DNA of 64,000 bases. Source: Chrysoporthe austroafricana (taxonomy: Eukaryota > Ascomycota > Sordariomycetes > Diaporthales > Cryphonectriaceae). The stretch covers positions 186,001 through 250,000 of the forward strand of contig JYIP02000006.1 of assembly GCA_001051155.2 (NCBI GenBank), in the 5' to 3' direction. Positions 49,700-60,000 of the stretch are shown here, piece by piece. Position numbers and translations under genes: made by a program. Position 1 is the stretch's first letter; every line of letters begins with the position of its first letter. The notes under the pieces were generated by a model that was not told where the DNA came from, did not search any database, and saw only the letters and a list, made by a program, of their open reading frames with translations.

Positions 49700-49769
49700 G
49701 ATATATAGTTCAATATATGTACAAGTTCTGAAGCTATTCGGAAAAGAATTGATTGAGAAAAATAAAAAT

Positions 49770-49830
49770 ATATAAAGGGGGTTGAATTGGCGGTGTGGCT
49801 GACCAGGGTGCGCCGAAACATTATTGTTTC
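49770..49830. other. Probable outer end (terminal inverted repeat region) of the pogo element
   Basis: About 70-130 bp upstream of the transposase start, the sequence changes from AT-rich leader to GGGGGTTGAATTGGCGG and GACCAGGGTGCGCCG. Fot1-like elements carry C/G-rich termini with GCACCC and CCCCC blocks; the reverse complement here has both. The partner repeat is not in the window, so the exact end cannot be set. Confidence 0.3.
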
Positions 49831-50561
49831 TTTAAGAGATTTTCTTGCAAAATAACACTACCCAGCATGATAGACCCATCTCGAGATGCAGGTCGTCCTG
49901 TTCAACTACATGACCTGCTGAACCAGCATCGAGGTGCTTGCGCAACAGTGACCCCGAGCAGATCCTCAACATACCGCCAAACATGAAACTCAATGACATG
50001 TGGATGATTGGACAAAGGTTAGAGAGAGCCGACCAGAGACACGCGCAAGTGTTCTCTGTCTTCGATGTTCAGAATGGTCGATTGGCAGAAGACCTCGAAG
50101 CTCACGTCTTCATTCTGGATCGTAGTTAGCCAAAAATACGCAAACACCGGCTGCGACACATCAAAAGGATGAGACCCGGGAAATTGTTCGAGGTAAAAAT
50201 TGACAACACCTTTATAATTGTTATTTCAACGTCCGAATACAGCCCAGATAGGGAAGTCTTTGAAAAGTAAAGCCCAGGCCACATGCGGGTGGCAAAGAGA
50301 AGCGATACCAGAAGAGCCAGAAGACGCCCTATCAACGTGAGTCTACACGCATACGACAATAGGCAAGACGAAAGACGAAACGGTCAAATCACAAATCAAC
50401 ACAGCGCGCAGACCCTGAAGATGGAGCAAATCTTGGGAGCAAGGAGAATGAAGCTACTCTTTACCTAGTTTTGTTTTACATTTTTATAATGCAGATGGTA
50501 GCCTCCGAAAGGCGATTCCCCAGACCACCTAAAGCTTCTCGATGCCACATGAAGTCGGTCC
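49831..50561 (+). other. Coding-like but broken sequence, unrecognised
   Basis: Frame segments such as LNDMWMIGQRLERADQRHAQ (49,995 onward) continuing through one TAG at about 50,127 to PKIRKHRLRHIKRMRPGK read like former protein sequence. No continuous gene model was found, and no family is recognised. It could be an eroded exon of the following ORF or an unrelated relic. The open frames starting at 49,795 and 50,283 have no further support. Confidence 0.3.
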
Positions 50562-51158
50562 TTGCACAGCCTATTAGAGACATATGTAAGCCAGGACGCT
50601 ATCGAGTTCAATAGGCCTAATGACATGGAAACATATTCAAAAGTCAAGCTCAGTGATATTATCTCGTTGCGACGTCTCCGGGCTAAGTTTTCCGATATAG
50701 ACCAACATCATCACGACGAACTGCTGCAGATCATCTATGAGCAAGACAAGCATCCTAAAGGATCAGATCTGTGGCGCGAGATCCAGAACGGACCGAGAGC
50801 TGAGGCAATCACTCACCTCAAACTCGCACGTCAGGCTAAGATCGTCTTGCCCAAAGCTTTGGAAGGAGCAGAGACACTCTACCATTTAATCGGTCATAGC
50901 CTCTCTTCAGCCCGCGATCATGCGAAGTCCCAGTTACTACACGATCAATTGAGAAGACTTTTCAACAATGTAACTCAGCTGGAGAAGTGGATCGATACGG
51001 TCTTCCCACTATCTGATGCCCGTGAGAGTTTGTTGAATCGTTGGGAAGCTGCAAAAAAAGATTTAAAAGGGTTTGAGGCTAAGCACCCAGAGATTGTATC
51101 GCTATCGGAATCTGGCACAGATCTCAGGAAGACCTTATTGCAGATAACACTCAAATAG
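50562..51158 (+). CDS. Hypothetical protein, possibly 5'-truncated
   Basis: An open frame of 198 codons; the first in-frame ATG is at 50,622, as the frame opens with a TTG codon at 50,562. The translation is polar and predicted helical: RLRAKFSDIDQHHHDELLQI, later QLEKWIDTVFPLSDARESLL and a C-terminal Lys/Glu-rich helix. There is no signal peptide, membrane segment or known motif. Codon use looks like that of the genes to the right rather than of the repeat island. Upstream coding-like text (49,990-50,280) may be an older first part. It may be the tail of a larger protein; confidence that it is expressed is modest. Confidence 0.45.
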   Translation: MHSLLETYVSQDAIEFNRPNDMETYSKVKLSDIISLRRLRAKFSDIDQHHHDELLQIIYEQDKHPKGSDLWREIQNGPRAEAITHLKLARQAKIVLPKALEGAETLYHLIGHSLSSARDHAKSQLLHDQLRRLFNNVTQLEKWIDTVFPLSDARESLLNRWEAAKKDLKGFEAKHPEIVSLSESGTDLRKTLLQITLK

Positions 51159-51992
51159 ACGAAAGCGCCTTACGGCTTATAGATCATGTCAGGCGAGTAG
51201 CTAAGCTAAGGTGTCAAAATAGTATAAACAATCCAAAGGTTGCAGACATCAATTACATAATCAAGTCATCCCGTTGTATGGCATCTCCATTATAGGATGT
51301 CTTCCCATATTATATGGTATCACTTTAGAAGAGCTATGTGATATACGATGGTGGAAGAGCTAGCTCTCACACAAAGACAGAGGAGACTTGTAATAGTTAC
51401 TGGCATCCTTTCCCCTCATGGAGACTGATCATCCTGACAAAAAGTACTATGAAACCTGTGTATGACCACGAAAGGAAAACCCTTCACGTTCTGTGGAGGG
51501 TTGACCCAGCAACATTGCCCAGGGATCAAGTTCGATACGATTAAAGACCTGGTAATGTTTGCTGGGTGCTTTTTTTTTTTTGGTGGTACTTCGTAATTTT
51601 TTATTTTCCATTTCATCCTGCTCCATGAGGGCTGTATGCCGGCAGTCCTGAGTGGGTAGCACTAGAGCTGATCCCAGGGGCTGAGAAAGTTGAGTCCGGC
51701 GCGGCCTTGCTTAGCCTTCACGGCGTTCGCGAAGTCATCTTAAGTGAAGGGAGCTTTCCCGTATCCATTCCAAAAGACACGTCTCAGACGAACCAACCAG
51801 GTGAAAAGATCACACGCCTAAGACGTCAATCTGTCTGTTTCTTTCCGATAGAAAATGGCCGCAAGGGATCCATAACTTCTCATATTTCACGAGAAGGCAT
51901 GGACTCGTCAGCAAGATCGAAATGCTAATTTCTGAAGACGCAGATATTTCTTGATGCTGCACTGACTTGCTAGAGCCCCAATACACAGGTTT
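51159..51992. other. Intergenic, no gene recognised
   Basis: It contains a T-run near 51,570 and several short open frames on both strands (51,338-51,544, 51,447-51,662, 51,707-51,928) without family resemblance or start context. I see nothing else. Confidence 0.5.
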
Positions 51993-52838
51993 CTAGTAAA
52001 GCCCTGTCGATCTGTCCATTGTTGCGCTGATTTTGTCGGTATTCTTTCGTGGCCTCCCTCTTTTAGCGCCCCGATACCTTCCACGCCTGCATTTTTTAAC
52101 GTGAAGTAGATATTGGTCAAGACCGGCGGGACTATGACTATCCATTAGGGTTCCACATCGACAGGCATATGAGCCTAGGTTTCTGCATTGCTGATCGCGA
52201 AGATGGCGTATGTGCTTATCGAGCCGGTCGTGATCGCCGCAGCAACATGTGTATTTGATGTCTAAGTGTATGTCGTCTAAGTGTCGTGCCAGGTCCTTCT
52301 TTAGACCAAAGTCCTTGTCGCATTTGGGCTCGATACAGGGCCAGCGTGAATCAGGGAGATGTCTATGGTGATCTTCCACATGTTTTCTAGTGTGCAGGCG
52401 ACGGTTAGAACACGCTCAAGTAAAGTCACATATGAAAAATACGCACAAAGTTGCATCGACGCTATAGACAATGACGTCACATGCGCCGTAGTGGAGTGTA
52501 GACGACTCAGCTGGGGGTGATAGCGATGATGAGGGCGCACTGCTAGAACTGGGGAAGTCTGCTGGCAGTTGAGGACTTGGAGATGGCCGCGTTAAAGGCT
52601 GAGAACTTAGAAATTGGATGGAGGACGGTCGGGGTGAGGTGGTGGGAGAGAAATCAACATATTGGGAAACGTCGAATGAAGATGACGCGTCAGCAGAATC
52701 ATTTAACAGATGTTGAGGTGAGTCCGAACGAAATTGAGAAGACCAAGGACTGAAGTCACGGTCGGCTGCCACTGGCGTCTGAAATTGAGGTCTAACGACC
52801 TTCGTTTCTTCGCACAAAGCGGCGCACAATGCGGACAT
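51993..52838 (-). CDS. C2H2 zinc-finger protein with AT-hook, two exons
   Basis: Proposed exons 52,838-52,447 and 52,386-51,993, 261 residues. A 60-bp intron (52,387-52,446) with donor GTGCGT, branch CTAAC and acceptor CACTAG removes an in-frame TGA and keeps the frame. Residues 1-115 are Ser/Pro-rich and probably disordered. A clear C2H2 finger is C148-x4-C153-x12-H166-x4-H171 (WPCIEPKCDKDFG...HLDDIH), followed by two Cys/His-rich units (C178-C180...H189, H192; C206, C208...H226, C230). The tail KRGRPRK at 239-245 is an AT-hook-like minor-groove motif. This points to a nuclear DNA-binding protein; targets are unknown. The upstream frame stays open and protein-like to a TAG near 53,000, so a further 5' exon is possible. 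Confidence 0.7.
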
Positions 52839-54036
52839 GCCATCCTGTTGATCTCCTGGATCGGCTGCATTATTGTATATTTCGACTTGGCGGTACCATT
52901 CCCACTTGTCCTGGAAACAGGACTGATCTTGTTCTATGCGGTGATCATTTTGAGTACTCGAAATGTCTGGTGCGCCGGGAAAGTTCCCGGCGCCAGACTA
53001 TCGATGGCGGTTTCGGGGAGAGAATCGATGGTATAGCGCTCGGCTGGTGATTGAGGACGCAACAGACCTCGCGACTCGTCTAATCGACGTCCTATGAAAT
53101 CCCAGATCAGTGAAATTCTACAGTCAATACCGTAAAAATGAGAGGACTTATGAAGCACGCGACCTACCCGAACTGGGGATGCCCAGTCACCGGGAATTGT
53201 AACCGTGGCGGGCTGCAACTGCGCGCGGACACTCCAACGTTGGGTTGCAAAGATGATGAGAAGCCCAGCTTTGGGGCTTTGGGATTGTAATGGTTTTCTT
53301 AGACCGTTCCAGGGCTAAGTTGCTTACATAATTGATATTTTCACCTGATCGGCAGCAAGGTGTCACCAGGCCATGCCATTTACCTCTATAGCAATGGCAC
53401 CCTCCAAAGAGCCCTAATTCTTATTCGTCAGGAAACCCTGGAATGACGGAGCTAATGCTAACCTGCAGACACCCATTCCTGCCCTCAGGGCCGCTTTAAT
53501 AATTGGATGGCTCAAAGGCGTTGAGTACCTCAGGAGCCGCAGCAGCTCAATGGACAGGGATCAAAAAAATTGGCCCCCCAATCGACACTATCTAATCTCC
53601 AAGCCGCCGTCGCCATAACGACTTGGCGAGGCTTTCTAAGCTCACTGCATGTAAAGCACAAGGTCCAGAAGTCTTAGTGGATAGCCTAACTGAAGGAATC
53701 ATTAAGGGTTTGATGTGACCAATCATAAATCAGGCCCTCTCTAAGGCCAAGTGGGCAAAAAGAATGGTGTATGTATGAGCTGGAGGCCTAGGGGTACATT
53801 CTCAAGACTGTCGTTCAATCGAGCCAAAAGCGGGATGCAAGGCACTTATAAAACCATGCTCGGGTGGGGTAGAGCAATTATAAATACACGCACATTTAAC
53901 TCTAGCAGCTACTCACAATATTAGGCAACCTGCTTCCAATGTCGCTTTGCATACACAATTAAACCTGTTTCAAGTACGAGCAATATACCAACTCAAATTC
54001 TTCTAATCTTTCCATTCATTGAAAGCCCTCCACCAA
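52839..54036. other. Intergenic, with two TATA-like boxes before the next ORF
   Basis: 52,839 to about 53,000 is open on the minus strand in the frame of the zinc-finger gene and may be its 5' exon or leader. 52,934-53,218 (minus) is open but in another frame. From 53,219 to 53,830 I see no gene. TATAAAA at 53,848 and TATAAATA at 53,879 precede a C/T-rich leader. Confidence 0.4.
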
Positions 54037-54357
54037 ATGTCTTCTAAGAATACCTACGGAAGGCAGTATGCTCAAATGGGGACCGATACAAGTCGTATGT
54101 CATCCCTCCCTTGTCTCTTCAACCAAGCAACAAAGAAAGAAGCAGAAGAAACCACCCTAATCAGGAGCGATAATGATCTAGTATCTAATGGAATCTACCA
54201 GATAGCCAAACTGTCTCCATGTCCCGCTGGCTTGCAGAAAACCCCAAAGATGAGCCTTGGCAAGTCTATATATAACGAAGACAGCTGGATCTTCGCAAGC
54301 ACACACTGGACAGTGCACAAATGCAATGGACGTGGACAATTGGAGTCTTTGTGTTGA
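54037..54357 (+). CDS. Small hypothetical protein (106 residues)
   Basis: ATG at 54,037 lies in a good fungal context (CACCAAATGTC). It follows a long C/T/A-rich leader and TATA-like boxes at 53,848 and 53,879, so a transcript is plausible. The product has four Cys, no signal peptide and no recognised domain (start MSSKNTYGRQYAQMG; end QLESLC). A GTATGT donor-like site at about 54,096 means it could be spliced, which would change the C-terminal part. The longer open frame from 54,019 begins with TTG, not ATG. Confidence 0.4.
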   Translation: MSSKNTYGRQYAQMGTDTSRMSSLPCLFNQATKKEAEETTLIRSDNDLVSNGIYQIAKLSPCPAGLQKTPKMSLGKSIYNEDSWIFASTHWTVHKCNGRGQLESLC

Positions 54358-54579
54358 GAATGATTCGATTGCAAAAAACAGAAAAGCTCGGATTTGAGAA
54401 ATAAAATGCAAAGTCCTTTTTATATCGCATCACCAGTTGGTTCTATAGTGTCACTGACATATCAAGGCGATGAATGGGACAAACAGATGATTTGAGCACT
54501 TGAGCGTAGTATTTCAGCCGTGACATTTTAAGATCGTGACAAAGCCTTGCGGACCGTCCTTTGATCCGATCTGGTGTTA

Positions 54580-55070
54580 TCAGCGTTTCTGAAAGCCATC
54601 GCATCTGCTGAATCTTCCCGTATCCAGATCAAAAAGATCCAACACCCTCCCCACCATGTAGTCCACCATGTGGTCCACGAAATCATCTCCAGACAACGGC
54701 CGGATGTAAAACGCCGGCACCGGGGGAAATATGATTGCACCATGCTGCGTCCCTGACAGCATGTTTCGGAGATGAATGCCGCTCAGAGGGCACTCTAGAG
54801 TCATCAGGACAAGCCGGTGACGCTCGTTGAGAACTACGTCTGCAGCACGGGATTTGAGGTAATCGCAGTAGCCCGCGTTGATTGCAGTGAGGTCTGCATG
54901 CTGCAGGGGATGGATGACCACCATTCCCTTCTCTCGGAACGAGCCGCTGGTAATTTGCATGGCTTACGCTTGGCATCGGTCTCAAGGCTGGCTTCGATGG
55001 TAAAGGTAGTTTTCGTTGTGTCTTTGGGGCTGTGAGATGGGCTGACTGGGTCCAATTTATCTCGCACTGC
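54580..55070 (-). pseudogene. Pad1/UbiX-like flavin prenyltransferase, truncated and frameshifted
   Basis: The minus-strand frame at 54,960-54,580 matches the C-terminal half of the UbiX/Pad1 family: TSGSFREKGMVV, AINAGYCDYLKSRAADVVL, NERHRLVLMTLECPL, IHLRNML, then IIFPPVPAFYIRPLSGDDFV and GRVLDLF. Intact family members are about 190-240 residues and start with a Rossmann-like GITGASG segment, which is missing. The PCSMKT-type substrate loop reads HPLQHAD here but as IPCSMQT in the neighbouring frame, showing compensating indels. Members make prenylated FMN used by Fdc-type decarboxylases. No fdc gene is visible nearby. I judge it dead. Confidence 0.7.
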
Positions 55071-55578
55071 AATGAGAGAGAAGTGGAAAGGTGGGTGTCA
55101 CTGTAGTCTTGATTGTAAGGTGGGATAACGCCACTTAGAGGCTCAACATTTCCTGAGCGCACGCCTTCTCTTGTCCTTCTTGCCATAGCTCACAAAACAA
55201 GGAGCCTGTAATTGGATAATTCAGACAACATACTTCTACAATCCTGTATATAGTAGGCCAGAGCAGGAGCTAGTCACTTCATTCAACGAATAGAACGCGG
55301 CTTGATAAATGCATTTGCCACAGGCCTTAAATTACTCTAGGAGCTTATTTATTAAAGGATATACGTCCCCAAATCTCCTCAAACACAAAAGAAGCTTCTC
55401 TGCGTTGCCATCTTCATCTCCATACGGCTCCTTGCTATACATTCCGGCGTGTCTTCTGAGGAAAGCAACAGTATGTGCGAGGGTACTCGGTAGGAATGGA
55501 TGTGCCTATACCAACCTTAGCTGGAACACTCCACGATAGTGGTCTCCTCAAACATCAAGCATAAAGCTAAGGCAAGTC
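55071..55578. other. Intergenic, no gene recognised
   Basis: A short open frame (55,309-55,539, plus) lacks family resemblance. Nothing else supported. Confidence 0.5.
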
Positions 55579-57333
55579 TCAGACCCTCAGAATTGGACTC
55601 ATCTTCAGATAGCTCAAGCGAGGCAGCTTGCCTGTTAGGTGGACTATTTCAGTAGCCGCTTGATACGCCCTTTGCTCATAAGTCGTAATCATCAAGTGCT
55701 GCTCGGTAGTATGCCAAGGCCAAGTGCCAGCAGTGTCACTCAGATGGATGATTACACTACGGCCTAGTAGGTGGCCAAATGTTGCCATCGGGTCACATGG
55801 ATCAAGTGATATCTCCGCAAGGGGCTGTATATGCCTCTCCACGGCGGCTGCGAGCCACTCGTGGCGCCTACAGAACTCTTCCGAGCCCTTCGCACTCGCC
55901 CTTTTTCCACCCGAAGCAGTAGCCATAGCGAGCCGCCGATGCGTCAGACAGCGGCCGTACAATGCTGCCAAGACAACATTTTCGGCAAATGGAGTAAGTT
56001 CGGTTTTATTTGACTCCGCAATCGCCGCGGCCAAAAGGTCTCTCCGCCACGACTGGGATTTCTGGAAGCTGATCTCGGTAGCTGGGAGGTAGAGGTAAAT
56101 CTACGACGGCAGTAAAAGGGGAGCACATTTTAGTAAAGGCGGCAAGCGTGGAGAAGTGAGCGACTCACCACCTCTTCCTGAATGGTAAAGGATAAGCTAT
56201 CATGTGCGTTCAAGAGTCGATCAAAACAAAATGCTAACCAAAAGGTCCGCCTTTTCTCCTCAAGCACTGCGTTAAGATTGTCACTTGTTCCCGGGGGGGA
56301 AGGAGTTGCAACCTGAAGTTCCTTGCTTGTTGGTGTATTTACCGCATCTACAGCGTGTAACTGCATCAGCTGCACTAAACGAAATGCGCGAGCAGCCGTG
56401 AGGAGTACGTGGTGGCGTTCCATGCGGATGAATTCATAGTAAGCCAGCAGCAACCATGCCTGTGTCTCCTCAAGATGAATGTTACCTGTTGTCCAGGGGA
56501 GGTAATGGTCGTTGCCATCCAGTCCGTGGAGTACCTGCCGTGTCGCACCGTATAGCCTGTCGCTGAGGTTCTGGAACTGGGCAGAAATGGCTGCAGCAAG
56601 GGTCCACATTGCGAGCCGCAGAGATGTACGAACTGGTGAAGGGCTCTCTTGGTTAGCCCACGAGAAGTAGCGCTCTTTGTGAATCATGGGCGCAAAGGGG
56701 TGAACTCTTTCAAAGTACAGTGCATCCCTATCAGTGATGTTTGCTGTTATAAATAGATACACTCCAGAGCTGAGACGAATGGTGGAATGTAACCTACAAG
56801 TCAGCTTGGACTATGTTGGACAGACTAAAGTTCTCCAGTGTCGACATTAACCTGGGTGATTCTGCCGTGCATGTAGTTATTTCTGGGAACTCTGAAAGCG
56901 GATGATCCAAGGTGGCCGCCAAATTATCCAGCCAGCTGACTGCTCCAACAGTCAAATCTACACTCGTATGGACGCTTTGGTAAAACTCGTCCACCTCAAA
57001 CGGACCAGTGTCATCGTCTTGACTGGTGGGGTTAAATCCAATATTGTTTTACTCGGCGAGTTGACGCTCCAGGGCGGCTGTGAACACGTATGAATAAGAG
57101 TGCCTATGTGGGTAAAGATTAATGCCTCATCCAAAAGACGTACCAACTTGGGCTTTCAGTTCCCTAAGCTGCCCCTTTTTAGGTCCACGTTTAGGTCTTT
57201 CATCGACTAAAATACAAAATGTATCAGCGCGGACGCATGATCCACATCGTGGCTAGATGCGGTCACACTTGGACTTGCGACGACGGCACTACTCGCATGC
57301 TAGGTCGCCCTTGGACATCGCGCTAGTGGCCAT
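55579..57333 (-). pseudogene. Zn2Cys6 transcription factor with fungal_trans domain, three nonsense codons
   Basis: Exons: 57,333-57,144; 57,077-56,798; 56,727-56,169; 56,100-55,579. The introns are 66, 70 and 68 bp, all GT...AG, and keep the frame, giving 516 codons. The N-terminus has a textbook Zn2Cys6 cluster, CX2CX6CX6CX2CX6C (codons 13-40: C-E-*-C-RRRKSK-C-DRI*PR-C-GS-C-VRADTF-C), then a KRGPKKGQLRELKAQV linker and a coiled coil. The middle domain starts ALYFERVHPFAPMIHKERYF and contains EEKRRTFWLAFCFDRLL, both typical of fungal regulators. Stops: TAG at 57,291-57,289, TAG at 57,255-57,253, TAA at 57,051-57,049, each explained by C-to-T in a Gln codon followed by A. No indels were found. 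The probable former role is a pathway regulator; its targets are unknown. Confidence 0.82.
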
Positions 57334-58498
57334 GGATCGGCCGGCCTCAGAAATTACGAATAGTCCAAGTGGAGGAATATTTGAAAACAAATAAAATTAA
57401 AAAAAAAAGCGTGATAATTTTACGGGCAATACAAAGTTGTCCCCAAACAGCTGAACCGGAGCACCCGCTATCTACTTATATAGCCATGCAGCCCAGTGCC
57501 GTGGAAAGCGATACTTATTCTGCAATCATGCGACAGAACACGCAGCGCAGCTTCGGCAAGCGCCCAGTGCTTCTAAATTCTTCAACCCGGGGCATATGGC
57601 TAAAGAATCCGCAAGCAAGACCCGATGATACCCTCGCGTCATCGACAGGATCAGCAGGCTCATTGCCTTGGCAGGCAGGATCCGAAATAAATGTTCGTAA
57701 TCTGGCCAAGCAGTGCATAAGAAGCAATTCGTCTTCCTGGCTGAGACCTGGCTGAGACGGGGATCCACTGCACAGCACGATGAAACGCAGCACGGCGTGC
57801 GTCCGTAAGGAGATTAAGCCAGCAATCCAAAATATACCTGTCTAGTTGGGCAATGAGCAGCCATAACGGTGGAAACTAGTCGGTCATGATTTTACAACGG
57901 TAGTATCAAGCGGAGCAAGGCGACATGCTGAGGCCAGGGATCATGAATGCTTATTTGCCCGTAAACATACGAAACGCGTCTCTCTTCTTAAAAACCGATG
58001 TGAACATTTTACTACTTCAAACGGTCCCCGTTATGCCAAAGGTGTAAGACGTGACAAACCCTCGTGAGTCGTGACAGTCAGAACCCTGAGCTTTCAAACG
58101 CTTAGATGGATACGTCGAAGCACCAAGAGTTCCACGGCCGTCTGTCCGATCGGTGCTGGTGATGTAGTCGACGCATGCTTGTGCCACTTTCAGCCTTGGA
58201 CACACAAAGCTTGCATGCTTCTCTGGGTTGAGTTCCGAGAGAATAGTGATTACCTCAATGAGCTTAACTGTAGAAGGGCTCAAGGTCAGCAGGAAACTTT
58301 CTTGGGTGGTCCAATAATGTGAGAACGGCAACTCAGCTGAGCAAGGTCCTTTTCCGAGAGTTTCACTAGCGTTAGGGTTGTGGGATGTAACAGCATGGCG
58401 GGGATGTGACCAAGGTGTAGTATCAATCCGGTCTGATTCGCGAAGAGTGCCGAGGCCAGAATAGTCCACGATGATCTCAGTGTAGCCGGAAGAAGAGT
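57334..58498. other. Intergenic, no gene recognised
   Basis: Open frames at 57,369-57,755 (plus), 57,515-57,793 (minus) and 58,017-58,469 (minus) overlap on opposite strands and show no recognised domain. The first 35 bp hold the region upstream of the regulator's start codon. I see nothing else. Confidence 0.45.
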
Positions 58499-58620
58499 GC
58501 AGAGGAAATGTAATTTCAGTTCTATTGAAGGCAGTTCTATTAAAAGCAGTTCTAGTAAAGGCAATTCTATCAAAGGCTAGCCTTCAACCTTCAATAGAAC
58601 TGAAACTACATTTCCTCTGC
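58499..58620. repeat. Hairpin (33-bp arms, one mismatch) enclosing four 15-bp tandem repeats
   Basis: Left arm 58,499-58,531 and right arm 58,588-58,620 are reverse complements with a single mismatch (GCAGAGGAAATG...CATTTCCTCTGC). Four units of the form GCAGTTCTATTAAAA occupy 58,516-58,575, the first lying within the left arm. A single transcript would fold into a long stem-loop. Confidence 0.85.
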
Positions 58621-59281
58621 GCTTTTCTGACGATTTGTCCCTACAGAATAGCCAGCCTGCAGCTTACCGTACTATTATACAATACCACAATGCTCATGAT
58701 TCAGTGCGGTAATAGGCTACATAGTACCTCAAATCCATAGAACTTATACATAATAGCAAGTTTTGTGGGTCAACATCCGTCGTCCGGCCGGGGTATGCGC
58801 TGTGTCCACTAATTTATAGATAGCTAGATAGCCAGGGCCATGGTAATGACGATGCAGATGAAGAAGGTCCGTTACGTAATTTACCGGGGTGTCATGGTAA
58901 TGACAAAGAACATCAGCGCGAGTGGCGTAAAGAAAGACAGCCGACCGGACAAATGTTAATTGCCAAGCGCATTGCAAACATATTCGGCAAGTTTGAGTTC
59001 CACTTTGTGTAGTATGCTCGGCACTAAAAGCCAATAAACTTTGAAGATCCCTTCCCTGACGGCGTACTCTGCCCGGCGGTAGTGGATGAAGTCAGCACTA
59101 TCTCTTGAGAAACCTTCCAGAGAGTGCGGCTGAGAGTTAAGTTTTTAAGCTATATTCAGTCTCTGTATATTTAATTAGGAGAGCCATACAATTAACAGAG
59201 CCATACACCGTATAAAATCGCAGACAAGAAATCCCTCTAGCAAGCTGTCTACGATACTTTGATATTGTTATATTTATAATA
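58621..59281. other. Intergenic region upstream of the LOG gene
   Basis: Contains ATGGTAATGAC twice (58,839-58,849 and 58,889-58,899) and an AT-rich stretch just before the start codon (TTGTTATATTTATAATA). A 96-codon minus-strand frame at 58,744-59,034 has no recognised domain. Confidence 0.4.
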
Positions 59282-60000
59282 ATGGCTGAGCACACGACTA
59301 CTTCTACGGCAACCTGTAAGATCTTTACGCTCTGCGTCTTCTGCGGTGAATATTCTTTCTCCTGATAATCCTAGCTATCTATTGACGTCCGTCAACAACA
59401 GGTGCCAGCCAAGGAGTGTCATCTAAATATGCAGAGCAAACGGAAGCGCTTGCAGAGACTATGAGCTCTCTGTCTTGGTCTCTGATCTACGGTGGTGGCA
59501 CGCTCGGGCTGACGGGAAACCTCGCCAGGAATTTAGTGCGGCTATCTGGACCACAAGCGGTCCACGGTGTGATTCCCGAAGCACTCATTAGAACAGAGCG
59601 GGGAGTGGTGAAGCCGGACGTCGCAGAGTATGGTAAAACGACGGTGGTCCACAGTATGCACGAGAGGAAGGCTACTATGGCCAACGAGGCGGACGCCTTT
59701 GTGGCATTGCCAGGTGGCTATGGCACTGTCGAGGAGCTGTTTGAGGTCGTTACATGGAACCAACTTGGCATCCATGATCGCCCGGTAATCTTGTTCAACA
59801 TCGGTGGATTTTTTGATCAGCTTCTTGCTTGGATTGAGAACTCTGTTGACCAGGGGTTCATATCCAAGGGAACTGGTGACATTATCAGTGTTGCAAATTC
59901 TCCAGAGGAAGTTGTCGAGAAGATACAGCAGTATGAGTTAGCCGCTGGAAGACATCTCCTTGACTGGCGGTCGAAGGATACCAAAACCTTGGCCATTTGA
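59282..60000 (+). CDS. LOG: Cytokinin riboside 5'-monophosphate phosphoribohydrolase (LOG family), two exons
   Basis: Exons 59,282-59,345 and 59,402-60,000, 220 residues; the 56-bp intron (GTGAAT...AACAG) splits Gly22. The intron restores the conserved start LCVFCGAS (17-24). Later motifs: YGGGTLGLTG (51-60), MHERK (107-111) and PGGYGTVEE (124-132), the LOG signature P-G-G-x-G-T-x-x-E. The length is normal for the family (about 180-240). The enzyme hydrolyses N6-modified AMP such as isopentenyladenosine monophosphate to the free cytokinin base and ribose 5-phosphate; it acts in the cytosol, usually as a dimer. All expected catalytic residues are present and the frame is clean, so it should be functional. 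The neighbouring IPT gene would supply the substrate. An alternative is a generic LOG-like nucleotide hydrolase. Confidence 0.92.

Noticed and set aside
53848..54357. Secreted effector candidate
   Set aside because: A small Cys-containing ORF near a repeat island suggests an effector, but it has no signal peptide, so I list it only as hypothetical.
54683..55186. 167-codon Arg/Pro-rich minus-strand ORF
   Set aside because: Alternative frame of the Pad1-like pseudogene.
57369..57793. Two overlapping opposite-strand ORFs (128 and 92 codons)
   Set aside because: No domain, no convincing start context, mutual overlap; probably noise or an eroded gene I cannot name.
58017..58469. 150-codon minus-strand ORF
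   Set aside because: Overlaps a plus-strand ORF, low-complexity-free but without any motif; support too weak for a gene call.
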